Positions 14,920 to 24,238 of a stretch of 64,000 nucleotides of DNA are shown here, piece after piece (within the stretch, counting starts at the first letter, position 1; every line of letters begins with the position of its first letter). The notes below the pieces were generated by a model, which was not told the DNA's origin, did not search any database, and worked only from the letters and a program-made list of their open reading frames with translations. The DNA is from Muricoccus roseus (GTDB lineage Bacteria > Pseudomonadota > Alphaproteobacteria > Acetobacterales > Acetobacteraceae): the NCBI RefSeq assembly GCF_900141905.1, contig NZ_FQZF01000018.1, forward strand, positions 1 to 64,000, in the 5' to 3' direction. A program made the position numbers and the translations under genes.

Positions 14920-17103
14920 TTAATCCCCCGCCATCACCTTCACATAGCTGCCCGGCGCGTCCTCGAGCGCCGGCAGGGCGCCGGCGCCGGGTTCGCGGGC
15001 CGGGACGGTGCTGCGGTCCTGCGCGGTGATCCAGCGTTGCCAGTCCGGCCACCAAGAGCCGGCGAATTCGGTCGCGTGCTCGAACCATTCGGCGGGTTCG
15101 GCCGGGAAGTCGCCGGTGGAGACCCAGTGGCTGTACTTGCCGCTGTCGGGCGGGTTCACGACCCCGGCGATGTGGCCGGAGGCCGCGAGGACGAAGCGGA
15201 CTGGCCCCGAGAAGATCCCGGTCGCGCGGTAGCTGCTCTTCCAGGGCGCGATATGGTCCTCGCGCGTGGCGAGGAAGTAGGACGGCACCTTGATGTCGCG
15301 CAGGTCCAGCGCCTCGCCGTCGAGGGTGATGCCGCCCGGCTTTACCAGGTCGTTCTGCTGGTACATGCGGCGCAGGTAGAAGCTGTGCATCTTCGCCGGC
15401 ATGCGCGTGGAATCGCCGTTCCAGAACAGCAGGTCGAAGGGGAAGGGTTCCTGGCCCAGCAGGTAGTTCTGTACGACGAAGGACCAGATGAGGTCGTTGG
15501 CGCGCAGCATGTTGAAGGTGTCGGCCATCTCGGAGCCTTCGAGATAGCCGCGCTGGCTCATCTTCGCCTCGATGGCCTGGAGCTGCTCCTCGTCGATGAA
15601 GACGCCGAGCTCGCCCGCTTCCTCGAAGTCCAGCATGGTGGTGAAGAACGTGGCCGAGGCGACGCGGTCGTCGCCCCGCCTGGCCATGTGCGCGAGGGTG
15701 GAGGCGAGCAGCGTGCCGCCCAGGCAGTAGCCGATGGCATTCACCTGCCGCTCGCCCGTCGCCTTCTCGATGGCGTCCAGTGCCGCGTAGGGGCCGAGGC
15801 GCATGTAGTCCTCGAAGCCCATCTCGGCGAGGGACTCGTCCGGGTTCACCCAGGAGCAGATGAAGACCGTATGGCCCTGGCTGACGGCCCAGCGGACGAA
15901 GGAGTTCTTCGGGCGCAGGTCCAGGATGTAGAACTTGTTGATCCAGGGCGGCAGGATCAGCAGCGGGCGCTTCAGCACCGTCTCGGTGGTGGGGCTGTAC
16001 TGGATCAGCTCCATCAGCGCGTTCCGGTACACCACCTTGCCCGGGGTGACGGCGATGTTCTCCCCGATGGTGAACTTGCTCTCGTCCGTCATGTGGATGC
16101 GCAGCTTGCCCTTGCCGCGTTCCAGGTCCGACAGGAGGTTGGACAGGCCTTTCAGCAGGTTCTCGCCGCCGGTCTCGGCGGTCTTGCGCAGCACCTCGGG
16201 GTTGGTGAGCCAGAAGTTGGTCGGGCTCATCGCGTCCACGAACTGGCGCGTGTAGAAATCGACCTTCTGCGCGGTCTTGGGCGCCAGCCCCTCCGCCCCG
16301 TGCACCACGTTGGTGAAGTAGCGGGAGTAGAGGAGGTAGGACTGCTTGATGAAGTCGAAGACCTCGTTCTCGCGCCAGGCGTCATCCTTGAAGCGCTTGT
16401 CGCCGCGGCGCTCGGCGATCACGGGTTCGGCCTGGCCGCCCAGCATGCGGCGGGCGGTGTTCTGCCAGAGGGTGAGATAGTCCTGCCAGAAGCCGATCTG
16501 CGCCTGCATCATGCGGGCGGGGTTGGCCATCAGCCGCGTCGTCATCTCCAGGAAGGCGCTGCCGATATTCAGCGGGTCCGGGTTCGGCGGGCCGTCGGCA
16601 CCGCCCTGGCGGCGCAGGAACTCGTGCACGATGCGCTGCCCGCGCTCGGCGACGTCGGCCATGGTGCGGCCGACCAGGGCGGGGTCGGGCAGGCGGAAGC
16701 CGGCCTCGGGCGCCGGGGAGGGGGCGGCGGCCGGCGGGGGCTTCGGCGCGGCGGATTCGGCGGCGGGGCGAGGTGGCTCCGCGCCGGGGGCGGGCTCAGG
16801 CGACGGCGTCGGCGCTTGGGAAGGCTGCTGAGGGGCAGGCGGGGGGGCGCCGGAGGCGACGGCCAGCGCGATGCGGGCTGCCTCGGGCTCTGCGGCCGCG
16901 GGCATGCTGGCGGGGGGCTCGGCCCTGACCATCGGCGCCTGGTCCGGTTCTGCCGGGGCGGAGGTGACCTGGGCCGGCGTGCCGGTTCCCACGGGGGGCT
17001 TGCGCGGGGCGGGCGGGCTGCCCTCGGCCGGGCCGCCGAGCGCCGCGGCCCCGGACTGCGCCACCTCCGGCGGGGTCCGGCCACTCCTCGGCTTTCTGCT
17101 CAT
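14920..17103 (-). CDS. phaC: Class I poly(3-hydroxyalkanoate) synthase
   Basis: Polymerises hydroxyacyl-CoA into PHA storage granules. The lipase-like box is GYCLGGT with Cys460, and the other catalytic residues are Asp616 (TREDHIAPW) and His644 (ASGHIAGVVNP). The synthase core starts near residue 140. It is preceded by an unusually long, low-complexity Pro/Ala/Glu-rich region (about residues 20-135), making 727 residues against about 560-600 for most class I enzymes. I chose the ATG at 17103 with GGAGA upstream; the frame is open 40 codons further. Divergent from a lipoprotein gene. Confidence 0.93.
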   Translation of the reverse strand: MSRKPRSGRTPPEVAQSGAAALGGPAEGSPPAPRKPPVGTGTPAQVTSAPAEPDQAPMVRAEPPASMPAAAEPEAARIALAVASGAPPPAPQQPSQAPTPSPEPAPGAEPPRPAAESAAPKPPPAAAPSPAPEAGFRLPDPALVGRTMADVAERGQRIVHEFLRRQGGADGPPNPDPLNIGSAFLEMTTRLMANPARMMQAQIGFWQDYLTLWQNTARRMLGGQAEPVIAERRGDKRFKDDAWRENEVFDFIKQSYLLYSRYFTNVVHGAEGLAPKTAQKVDFYTRQFVDAMSPTNFWLTNPEVLRKTAETGGENLLKGLSNLLSDLERGKGKLRIHMTDESKFTIGENIAVTPGKVVYRNALMELIQYSPTTETVLKRPLLILPPWINKFYILDLRPKNSFVRWAVSQGHTVFICSWVNPDESLAEMGFEDYMRLGPYAALDAIEKATGERQVNAIGYCLGGTLLASTLAHMARRGDDRVASATFFTTMLDFEEAGELGVFIDEEQLQAIEAKMSQRGYLEGSEMADTFNMLRANDLIWSFVVQNYLLGQEPFPFDLLFWNGDSTRMPAKMHSFYLRRMYQQNDLVKPGGITLDGEALDLRDIKVPSYFLATREDHIAPWKSSYRATGIFSGPVRFVLAASGHIAGVVNPPDSGKYSHWVSTGDFPAEPAEWFEHATEFAGSWWPDWQRWITAQDRSTVPAREPGAGALPALEDAPGSYVKVMAGD

Positions 17104-17246
17104 GCTTGCGTCGTCTCCCTGGTCCCGGCCAGGCGGTCGGGCCCTGGGCTCGCCCGCCATCCGGTGCGCCGGCTGTCCCGGCGTCCTGTTCCGTGGCTTC
17201 CGCCGGTCGCCATTCTGCGGCAAACCCCCCGGGAGAGGAGCGTGCG

Positions 17247-17858
17247 ATGCGAGAGCAGGCCATGCCGTCCCGGCCGGTTTCCGTCCGGTACAGGGAAGCT
17301 AGGGAGCGGAGAGGGGTGAGGCAAGCAGGCCCGGCCGTGCGATGGGCCGCGTTCGCCGTATGGCTGCCCCTCGGGCTTGCCCTGGGCGGCTGCGTCGGCT
17401 CGCCCGCCGAGGGACCTTTCGAGTTCTACCGCCAGATCACGGGGGAGGCGCTGGAGGGCCGGCCGCTGCCGCCGGGGATGGAGGAGCGCAGCCCGAATCT
17501 CGGCACCGTTCCCCAGCGGCCGGACCGGGGCCCCGCCAGCAGCCGGGCGGAGCTGTCGAGCCTTCTGGCGGCGAACCGCGCCGCGGCGGCCAATCCTCTT
17601 CCCTCCGGCGCCCCGGTTCCGGAGCGGCCGGCCACCGAAGGAGGGGCCGTGGTTCCCGCCGCCCCGCCCGCGCCCCCGCGCCTGGCCCCCGCGCCGCCGG
17701 TCGGCGCCGGCCCGGCCACGCTGCTGCTGCCGGGCACCGAGGCGCCGCGCATGGACGAGACCGCGCCCGAGGCGCCGCCCGCCGAGATGGCCGCGCCGCC
17801 GCCACCCGATCTCGCAGCGCCACCCAGCTTCCCGCCCATCGCGCCTCGCGGCCTCTGA
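17247..17858 (+). CDS. Pro/Ala-rich putative lipoprotein
   Basis: The start at 17247 has GGGAGAGGAG just upstream. A cationic lead of about 30 residues precedes a hydrophobic stretch ending LALGGC, a lipobox, so the mature protein would be lipid-anchored at about residue 46. The rest is Pro/Ala-rich and probably unstructured, ending in a run of Ala-Pro repeats. Such proteins often span the periplasm. No family is recognised. It lies 45 bases upstream of the aminotransferase gene and diverges from phaC; the shared 143-base gap must hold promoters for both. Confidence 0.6.
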   Translation: MREQAMPSRPVSVRYREARERRGVRQAGPAVRWAAFAVWLPLGLALGGCVGSPAEGPFEFYRQITGEALEGRPLPPGMEERSPNLGTVPQRPDRGPASSRAELSSLLAANRAAAANPLPSGAPVPERPATEGGAVVPAAPPAPPRLAPAPPVGAGPATLLLPGTEAPRMDETAPEAPPAEMAAPPPPDLAAPPSFPPIAPRGL

Positions 17859-17902
17859 CCACCGCCGCTATCCTGGACGCACCCCATGCCGAGCACCGGA
17901 TC

Positions 17903-19132
17903 ATGACCGACGAGTTCCACCGCATCCGCCGCCTGCCGCCCTATGTCTTCGCGGAGGTGAATTCGGCCAAGGCGAAGGCGCGGGCCGCCGCCGAGGACGT
18001 GGTGGACCTCGGCATGGGCAATCCGGACAGCCCGACGCCGCCGCATATCGTCGCCAAGCTGATCGAGGCGGTGCAGGACCCGCGCACGCATCGCTACTCC
18101 TCCTCCAAGGGCATTCCCGGCTTGAGGCGCGCCCATGCGGCCTATTACGCCCGCCGCTTCGGCGTGAAGCTGGACCCGGAGACGGAGGTGATCGCGACGC
18201 TCGGCTCGAAGGAGGGGCTCGCGAACCTCGCCCAGGCTATCGCCTCGCCGGGGGACACCATCCTGGTGCCGAACCCGTCCTATCCGATCCACCAGTTCGG
18301 CTTCCTGATCGCGGGCGCCTCGGTGCGTTCCATTCCGTATACGCCGGATGACGAGATGCTGCGCGCAATCGACCGCGCGGTGCGGCATTCCGTGCCCAAG
18401 CCGACGGCGGTGATCGTCAACTTCCCCTCGAACCCGACGGCGCTGGTGGCGAGCATCGAGTTTTACCGGGAGCTGGTGGCCTTCTGCCGGCGGCACGAGC
18501 TCTTCATCCTCTCCGACCTCGCCTATGCCGAGCTGTATTACGGCACGACGCCGCCGCCTTCGGTGCTGGAGGTGGAGGGTGCCAAGGATGTGGCAGTGGA
18601 GTTCACCTCCATGTCCAAGACCTACAACATGCCCGGCTGGCGCATGGGCTTCGCGGCGGGCAACCCGCGGCTGATCGCGGCGCTGACGCGGGTGAAGTCC
18701 TATCTCGACTACGGGGCCTTCACGCCGATCCAGGTGGCGGCGACGGCGGCGCTGAACGGGCCGCAGGACTGCATCGAGGAGATGCGCGTGCTCTACAAGG
18801 AGCGGCGCGACCTGCTGGTGAAGGGGCTGCATGCCGCGGGCTGGGACGTGCCCTCGCCCGAGGCCTCGATGTTCATGTGGGCGCCGATCCCCGAGCGCTT
18901 CCGGCATCTGGGCAGCGTGGAATTCTCCAAGCTGCTGCTGGCGCGGGCCAAGGTCGCGGTCGCGCCGGGCGTCGGCTTCGGCGAGCATGGCGACGACCAT
19001 GTCCGCATCGCCCTGGTCGAGAACAACCATCGCATCCGCCAGGCGCTGCGGGGCATCAGGACCTTCCTGCAGGGCGACAATGCCGCGCCCACGATGGAAG
19101 AGGCTGCTAAAGAGGAAACCGTCCGCGCATGA
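17903..19132 (+). CDS. PLP-dependent class I aminotransferase (AlaC / LL-DAP-aminotransferase-like)
   Basis: Transfers amino groups using pyridoxal phosphate. The Schiff-base lysine is Lys239 in SMSKTYNMPGWRMGF, with the family motifs VDLGMGNPDSPTPPHI, NPSYPIH and NFPSNPTA. The 409-residue length and position directly upstream of homoserine dehydrogenase match the gene often called AlaC, glutamate-pyruvate transaminase, in alphaproteobacteria. Databases also call it LL-diaminopimelate aminotransferase, which is less likely here. I chose the ATG at 17903 because the protein homology starts there. The stop overlaps hom by 4 bases. Confidence 0.87.
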   Translation: MTDEFHRIRRLPPYVFAEVNSAKAKARAAAEDVVDLGMGNPDSPTPPHIVAKLIEAVQDPRTHRYSSSKGIPGLRRAHAAYYARRFGVKLDPETEVIATLGSKEGLANLAQAIASPGDTILVPNPSYPIHQFGFLIAGASVRSIPYTPDDEMLRAIDRAVRHSVPKPTAVIVNFPSNPTALVASIEFYRELVAFCRRHELFILSDLAYAELYYGTTPPPSVLEVEGAKDVAVEFTSMSKTYNMPGWRMGFAAGNPRLIAALTRVKSYLDYGAFTPIQVAATAALNGPQDCIEEMRVLYKERRDLLVKGLHAAGWDVPSPEASMFMWAPIPERFRHLGSVEFSKLLLARAKVAVAPGVGFGEHGDDHVRIALVENNHRIRQALRGIRTFLQGDNAAPTMEEAAKEETVRA

Positions 19133-20415
19133 CCCGTCCTCTTGCGGTGGCCGTTGCCGGGCTCGGCACGGTCGGGGCCGGTGTGCTCGGCCTGTTGCGG
19201 CAGAATGCGGAGATCGTGGCGGCGCGGGCCGGGCGGCGGATCGCCGTCACGGCCGTTTCCTCGCGCGACCGGACGCGCGACCGGGGCATCAGCCTCGACG
19301 GGCTGCGCTGGTATGACGACCCGGTGGCGCTGGCGAATGATCCGGCGGTGGATGTCATCGTCGAGACGATCGGCGGCAGCGAGGGGCCGGCGCGCGCGCT
19401 GATCGGGGCCGCGCTGGCCGCTGGCAAGCCGGTGGTGACGGCCAACAAGGCGCTGCTGGCCATCCATGGCGCCGAGCTGGCCGAGCTTGCCGCGAAATCC
19501 GCCGTGCCGCTGGCCTTCGAGGCGGCGGTGGCGGGGGGCATCCCCGCCATCAAGGCGATCCGCGAGGGGCTGGCGGGCAACCGCATCACCCGCGTGACCG
19601 GCATCCTGAACGGCACCTGCAACTACATCCTGACGCAGATGCGCGAGCGCGGGCGCGAATTCGCGGAGGCGCTGAGCGAGGCGCAGAAGCTGGGCTATGC
19701 CGAGGCTGACCCGACTTTCGACGTGGACGGGATCGACGCGGCGCATAAGCTCGCCATCCTGGCCGCGCTGGCCTTCGGGCGGCCGGTGGATTTCGATGCC
19801 GTGCATGTGGAGGGCATCCGGGCCGTCTCGGCGCTCGACATCAAGCTGGCCGAGGAGCTGGGCTACCGCATCAAGCTGCTCGGCATCGCCTCCTGCTCCG
19901 AGGCCGGGGTGGAGACGCGGGTGCATCCCTGCATGGTGCCCGTCTCCCATCCTGTCGCGACCGTGGATGGCGTGTTCAACGCGGTGGTGGCCGAGGGCGA
20001 CCATGTCGGCCGCGTGGTGCTGGTCGGGCGCGGGGCGGGGGCGGGGCCGACGGCTTCCGCCGTGGTTTCCGACCTCGTGGACATCGCGCGCGGGCGCCAC
20101 ACGCCGGTCTGGGGCGCGGAGTCCTTCTCGGCGCTGCCCTCTGTCGGCATGGAGCGGCATTCCGGCGCCTATTACCTTCGCCTGATGGTGGTGGACCGGC
20201 CCGGCGTGATCGCGGATGTGACTGGCGCCCTGCGGGACGGCGGGATCAGTCTGGAATCCATGATCCAGCGCGGCCGGGCCCCGGGCGAGGCGGTGCCGGT
20301 GGTGCTGACCACCCATGAATCGCGTGAGGCCGCGATGCGCGAGGCCCTTGCGCGCATTGCGGCGCTGGACGCCGTGCTCGAACCCCCCGCCCTTATCCGG
20401 ATCGAAAACCCATGA
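19129..20415 (+). CDS. hom: Homoserine dehydrogenase
   Basis: Reduces aspartate semialdehyde to homoserine for threonine and methionine. The Rossmann start LAVAVAGLGTVGAGVLGLL, TANKALLAIHG, the ILNGTCNYILTQM loop and AEADPTFDVDGIDAAHKLAILAALAF are all family hallmarks. The C-terminal ~80 residues (YYLRLMVVDRPGVIADVTGALRDGGISLESMIQ) form an ACT domain for threonine feedback. Length 428 is standard. Four-base overlaps tie it to the aminotransferase before and glpX after. Confidence 0.96.
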   Translation: MTRPLAVAVAGLGTVGAGVLGLLRQNAEIVAARAGRRIAVTAVSSRDRTRDRGISLDGLRWYDDPVALANDPAVDVIVETIGGSEGPARALIGAALAAGKPVVTANKALLAIHGAELAELAAKSAVPLAFEAAVAGGIPAIKAIREGLAGNRITRVTGILNGTCNYILTQMRERGREFAEALSEAQKLGYAEADPTFDVDGIDAAHKLAILAALAFGRPVDFDAVHVEGIRAVSALDIKLAEELGYRIKLLGIASCSEAGVETRVHPCMVPVSHPVATVDGVFNAVVAEGDHVGRVVLVGRGAGAGPTASAVVSDLVDIARGRHTPVWGAESFSALPSVGMERHSGAYYLRLMVVDRPGVIADVTGALRDGGISLESMIQRGRAPGEAVPVVLTTHESREAAMREALARIAALDAVLEPPALIRIENP

Positions 20416-21416
20416 GCCAGACCGCCTCCATCAACCTCGACGCGCCGCTCCAGAGCGACCGCAACCTGGCGCTGGAGCTGGTGCGCGTGACGGAGGCGGC
20501 CGCGCTCGCCTCCTCGCGCTGGATCGGCCGGGGTGACAAGAACAGCGCCGATGGCGCCGCCGTGGACGCCATGCGCCGCGCCTTCGACAGCGTGGCCATC
20601 AACGGCACCGTCGTGATCGGCGAGGGCGAGATGGACGAGGCGCCGATGCTCTATATCGGCGAGAAGGTCGGCGCCGGCGGGCCGGAGGTGGACATCGCGG
20701 TGGACCCGCTGGAGGGCACCTCCATCTGCGCCCGCGGCATGCCGAATGCCATCGCGACCGTGGCGGTGGCGGAGAAGGGCGGCTTCCTGCACGCCCCCGA
20801 CATCTACATGGACAAGATCGCGGTCGGCCCGGGGCTGCCCGAGGGCGTGGTGCATATCGATGCCAGCCCGAAGGAGAACCTGAAGAATCTCGCCCAGGCG
20901 CGGAAGGTGGCGATCGAGGATCTGGTGGTCTGCACCCTCGACCGCGACCGCCACAAGGAGATCATCCGCGCCTGCCGCGAGGCCGGGGCGCGCATCATGC
21001 TGATCCCCGATGGCGACGTGGCGGGCGTGGTGGCCTGTTCGCAGCCGGAGGCCGGGGTGGACATGTATCTCGGCTGGGGTGGCGCGCCGGAGGGCGTGCT
21101 GGCGGCGGCGGCGCTGCGCTGCATCGGCGGGCAGATGCAGGGCCGGCTGATCTATGAGGACGACGCGCAGCGCGAGCGCGCGAAGTCCATGGGCATTTCC
21201 GACCCCGACCGGATCTTCAGCGTGACCGAGATGGCGAAGGGGGACGTCATGTTCTCCGCCACGGGCGTGACCACGGGCGCCATGCTGCGCGGCGTGCGGC
21301 GCACCGCCTTCGGCGCCATCACCCATTCCATCGTCATGCGCAGCAAGACCGGCACGGTGCGCTATGTGGAAGGGCACCATAACTTCACCATCAAGCCGAA
21401 CCTCCTCATTGGCTAA
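20412..21416 (+). CDS. glpX: Class II fructose-1,6-bisphosphatase (GlpX)
   Basis: Dephosphorylates fructose-1,6-bisphosphate in gluconeogenesis. GlpX motifs are present: GRGDKNSADGAAVDAMR, VIGEGEMDEAPMLYIGE (metal-binding acidic residues), DIAVDPLEGTS and VFSATGVTTGAMLRGVR. Length 334 is typical. The 4-base ATGA overlap with hom and the overlap with recJ point to one operon; the hom-glpX-recJ order recurs in alphaproteobacteria. Confidence 0.95.
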   Translation: MSQTASINLDAPLQSDRNLALELVRVTEAAALASSRWIGRGDKNSADGAAVDAMRRAFDSVAINGTVVIGEGEMDEAPMLYIGEKVGAGGPEVDIAVDPLEGTSICARGMPNAIATVAVAEKGGFLHAPDIYMDKIAVGPGLPEGVVHIDASPKENLKNLAQARKVAIEDLVVCTLDRDRHKEIIRACREAGARIMLIPDGDVAGVVACSQPEAGVDMYLGWGGAPEGVLAAAALRCIGGQMQGRLIYEDDAQRERAKSMGISDPDRIFSVTEMAKGDVMFSATGVTTGAMLRGVRRTAFGAITHSIVMRSKTGTVRYVEGHHNFTIKPNLLIG

Positions 21417-23211
21417 TCCCGGGCTTCTGGAGGCGGAGGCGCCGGCGGCGGAATCGGTTCTCGGCGTCTCGCGCAGCGTCACCGGCCGTCGCTGGGTCTG
21501 GCGCGCCGCCGATGCGCGGACGGGCCTGGCGATCGCACAGCGGCTGGACGTGCCGGAGCTGGTCGGGCGGCTGCTCGCGGCGCGGGGCATCGGGGTGGAG
21601 GCGGCCGCCGACTTCCTGGAGCCGCGGCTGCGGGCCCTGATGCCGGACCCCTCCTGCCTCCGGGACATGGACCGGGCGGCGGAGCGGCTGGCCGAGGCCG
21701 TGCGCGCCGGCGAGCGGGTTTCCGTTTTCGCGGATTACGACGCGGATGGCGCCTGCGCCGGCGCGCTCACGGTGCGCGTGCTGCGCGATCTCGGCGTGGC
21801 GGCCAGCCATTACGTGCCGGACCGGATCAAGGAGGGTTACGGGCCCAACGCACCGGCCATTGCCGCGCTGTGCGAGGCGGGGGCGACGCTGATCGTCTGC
21901 GTCGATTGCGGCATCGCGGCGCATCAGGCGCTGGAGGCCGCGCGGGGCCGGGCGGATGTGGTGGTGCTGGACCACCACAAGGCCGAGGGGCCGCCGCCCC
22001 CGATCCTAGCCGCGGTCAACCCGAACCGGCTGGACTGCAATTCGGGCCTGCGCACGCTTTGCGCCGCCGCCGTCTGCTTCATGACGGCCGTGGCGCTGCA
22101 CCGCAGCCTGCGGAAGTCCGGCTTCTTCGAGGGGCGCGCCGAGCCGCCGCTGCTGGACCTGCTGGATCTCGTCGCCACGGCGACGGTCTGCGACGTGATG
22201 CCGCTGACCGGCCTCAACCGCGCCCTGGTTTCCCAGGGGCTGCGGGTGATGGCCCGCCGGGGGCGGCCCGGGGTTGCGGCGCTGCTGGAGGTTGCCGGGG
22301 TGAAGGATGCGCCGACGGCGCATTCCCTGGGCTTCGCCTTGGGCCCGCGCATCAATGCCTCCGGCAGGATCGGGGAAAGCGACCTCGCCCTGCGGCTGTT
22401 GCTGGAGGAGGACCCGCTGGAGGCGCGGGCCATGGCCGAGCGCCTCGACAGCACGAACCGCCGCCGCCAGGAGGTGGAGGCGGAGGTGATGGGGACCGCC
22501 ATGGGCATGGCGGAGCAGGGCATGGCCGCGGGCCATCCCGTGCTCATGATCTGCGGGGAGGGATGGCATCCGGGGGTGGTGGGCATCGTCGCCGGCCGGG
22601 TGAAGGAGCGCTTCAACCGCCCGGCCCTGGTGGCGGGGGTGGCGGACGGGCTGGCCAAGGGCTCCGGCCGTTCGGTTCCCGGGCTGGATCTCGGGGCGGC
22701 GATCATCGCCGCGCGCCAGGCGGGGCTGCTGGAGACCGGGGGCGGGCATGCCATGGCGGCCGGCTTCAGCTTCCGCGCGGAGCGGCGCGAGGCGGTGCAT
22801 GCCTTCCTGAACGAGCGGCTGGCCGCCGCCACCGCCCTGCCGGATGCGGCCGCCCTGGTGGTGGAGGGCACCCTTTCGGTGGCCGCGGCGAATACGGTGC
22901 TGGCCGAGCAGGTCGGGCGCCTGGCGCCCTTCGGCACGGGCAATGAGGAGCCGGTCTTCGCCATTCGTCACGCGCGGGTGGTTCGGGCCGACCGGGTGGG
23001 CAAGGAGGGCGGCACCATCCGGCTGTTCCTGGAAGGCGAGGGGGGCGGGCGGCTGAAGGCCGTGTGCTTCCGCGCGAAAGAGGGGCCGCTGGCCGAGCTG
23101 CTGCTGAAGGCGCGGGGCACGCCGTTGCACCTCTGTGGCACGCTGCGTGCCGAGAGCTGGAACGGCGAGGTCTCGACCTCCCTTCATGTGCAGGATGCGG
23201 CGCCGGCCTGA
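21409..23211 (+). CDS. recJ: Single-stranded-DNA exonuclease RecJ
   Basis: A 5'-3' ssDNA exonuclease of recombination and mismatch repair. The DHH-family motifs are VFADYDADGACAGAL (motif I) and VVLDHHKAEG (motif III), followed by the DHHA1 section with GGGHAMAAGF and an OB-like C-terminal region. About 600 residues, normal for RecJ. The frame is open upstream into glpX. I prefer the TTG at 21409, which overlaps the glpX stop, but no ribosome-binding site decides it, so the start is uncertain by some codons. Confidence 0.92.
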   Translation: MANPGLLEAEAPAAESVLGVSRSVTGRRWVWRAADARTGLAIAQRLDVPELVGRLLAARGIGVEAAADFLEPRLRALMPDPSCLRDMDRAAERLAEAVRAGERVSVFADYDADGACAGALTVRVLRDLGVAASHYVPDRIKEGYGPNAPAIAALCEAGATLIVCVDCGIAAHQALEAARGRADVVVLDHHKAEGPPPPILAAVNPNRLDCNSGLRTLCAAAVCFMTAVALHRSLRKSGFFEGRAEPPLLDLLDLVATATVCDVMPLTGLNRALVSQGLRVMARRGRPGVAALLEVAGVKDAPTAHSLGFALGPRINASGRIGESDLALRLLLEEDPLEARAMAERLDSTNRRRQEVEAEVMGTAMGMAEQGMAAGHPVLMICGEGWHPGVVGIVAGRVKERFNRPALVAGVADGLAKGSGRSVPGLDLGAAIIAARQAGLLETGGGHAMAAGFSFRAERREAVHAFLNERLAAATALPDAAALVVEGTLSVAAANTVLAEQVGRLAPFGTGNEEPVFAIRHARVVRADRVGKEGGTIRLFLEGEGGGRLKAVCFRAKEGPLAELLLKARGTPLHLCGTLRAESWNGEVSTSLHVQDAAPA

Positions 23212-23332
23212 CGTCGCGCGGGTTGTGGCGGGGCGTGGTCCGTCCTACCTCGCGGCGCGGTGCCCGGCCGGGCGCCCTGGATTGCCGGCTCCGATGGGCC
23301 GGTTCGCTCAAGCCGGACCCCGTGGAGTTTCC

Positions 23333-24049
23333 ATGCCGCCCAGCCGCTTCCTGCTCCCCCTGCTGCTGCCCCTTCTGCCCCTGGCCGGCTGCACCGGGGA
23401 CTATTCGCCTGACACCTATTCGACCCGGGCCGTGCAGCAGGCGAACCCGGTGCAGCAGGGGGTCATCATCGGCGCGCGGGAGGTTGCGATCTCCTCTGAT
23501 GGGAATGCCGGAGCGGCCGCGGGCGCGGCGGCGGGCGGTATCATCGGCGCCGCGACTCCGGGCAGCAACATGACCTCGGCCCTGGCCGGGGTGGGCGGCG
23601 GGCTGATCGGCGGGCTGTTCGGCTCGGCGACGGAGCGGGTGGTGAATGACAACCGCGGCACCGAATACATCGTGCGCAAGACGAATGGCGAGCTGGTGAA
23701 CGTCACCCAGCGCGACGTGCCGCCGCTGCCCATCGGGGAGCGGGTGCTGGTGATTGCCGGGGCGCAGGCGCGGATCGTGCGGGATTATACGGTGCCCGGC
23801 GCGGCTGCCGCGGTCGGTGGACAGACTCCTGCGCCGATGGAGTCGCCCGTGCGGGCCGACCCTCCGGCCTCTGGTGGGCCCTCGGGCGGCTCGGCCGGCC
23901 AGGGAGCCACGCCGCCTCAGGGCACGCCCCAGCCCCCGACGGAAGCCCCGACCCGTTCCGAGCTTCCGCCCGCCGCGCCGGCCAGCGCCGACGCGCCGCC
24001 TTCGCCGCGCGTGCCGCTGGTCCCGCCCGAGGCGCCGCTCTCGCTCTGA
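23333..24049 (+). CDS. Outer-membrane lipoprotein, glycine-zipper type (SlyB-like)
   Basis: The signal peptide MPPSRFLLPLLLPLLPLAGC ends in a lipobox. Residues about 60-100 form a glycine zipper (AGAAAGAAAGGIIGAATPG and GVGGGLIGGLFGS), the pattern of SlyB/17-kDa antigen proteins. A small beta-rich section follows (EYIVRKTNGELVNVTQRDVPPLPIGERVLVI), then a long Pro-rich tail. Such proteins stabilise the outer membrane. The start at 23333 is the only one giving a lipobox. This is the last chromosomal gene before tRNA-Glu and the prophage. Confidence 0.8.
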   Translation: MPPSRFLLPLLLPLLPLAGCTGDYSPDTYSTRAVQQANPVQQGVIIGAREVAISSDGNAGAAAGAAAGGIIGAATPGSNMTSALAGVGGGLIGGLFGSATERVVNDNRGTEYIVRKTNGELVNVTQRDVPPLPIGERVLVIAGAQARIVRDYTVPGAAAAVGGQTPAPMESPVRADPPASGGPSGGSAGQGATPPQGTPQPPTEAPTRSELPPAAPASADAPPSPRVPLVPPEAPLSL

Positions 24050-24153
24050 GCGCCTGCTTCGGCCGGTGCAACGACGCACCCTGGGTGCTGGACGGGAGCT
24101 TGCGGCCGTTGTAGTGACCGCGCGCCCCTGGTGGTTTGGCCAGGGCGAGGCCT

Positions 24154-24229
24154 GTCCCGTTCGTCTAGAGGCCTAGGACGCGGCCCTTTCAAGGCTGCAA
24201 CACGGGTTCGAATCCCGTACGGGACGCCA
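24154..24229 (+). tRNA. tRNA-Glu (anticodon TTC)
   Basis: A full cloverleaf: acceptor GTCCCGT with ACGGGAC, anticodon loop CTTTCAA (TTC at 24188-24190), T-arm ACGGG-TTCGAAT-CCCGT and encoded CCA at 24227-24229. The integrase stop codon lies only 9 bases beyond, so this gene is the attachment site of prophage 2. The prophage supplied or rebuilt the downstream side; the shared core is probably in the 3' half, and its other copy would be right of the window. Confidence 0.95.
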
Positions 24230-24238
24230 CTGTTTTTA

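Noticed and set aside
15037-17319. A 760-codon plus-strand open frame
   Set aside because: Antisense of phaC, whose catalytic residues are plain on the other strand.
24126-24147. A small CCCTGG/CCAGGG hairpin before tRNA-Glu
   Set aside because: Only a 6-bp stem with no U-run; too weak to call a terminator or regulatory element.
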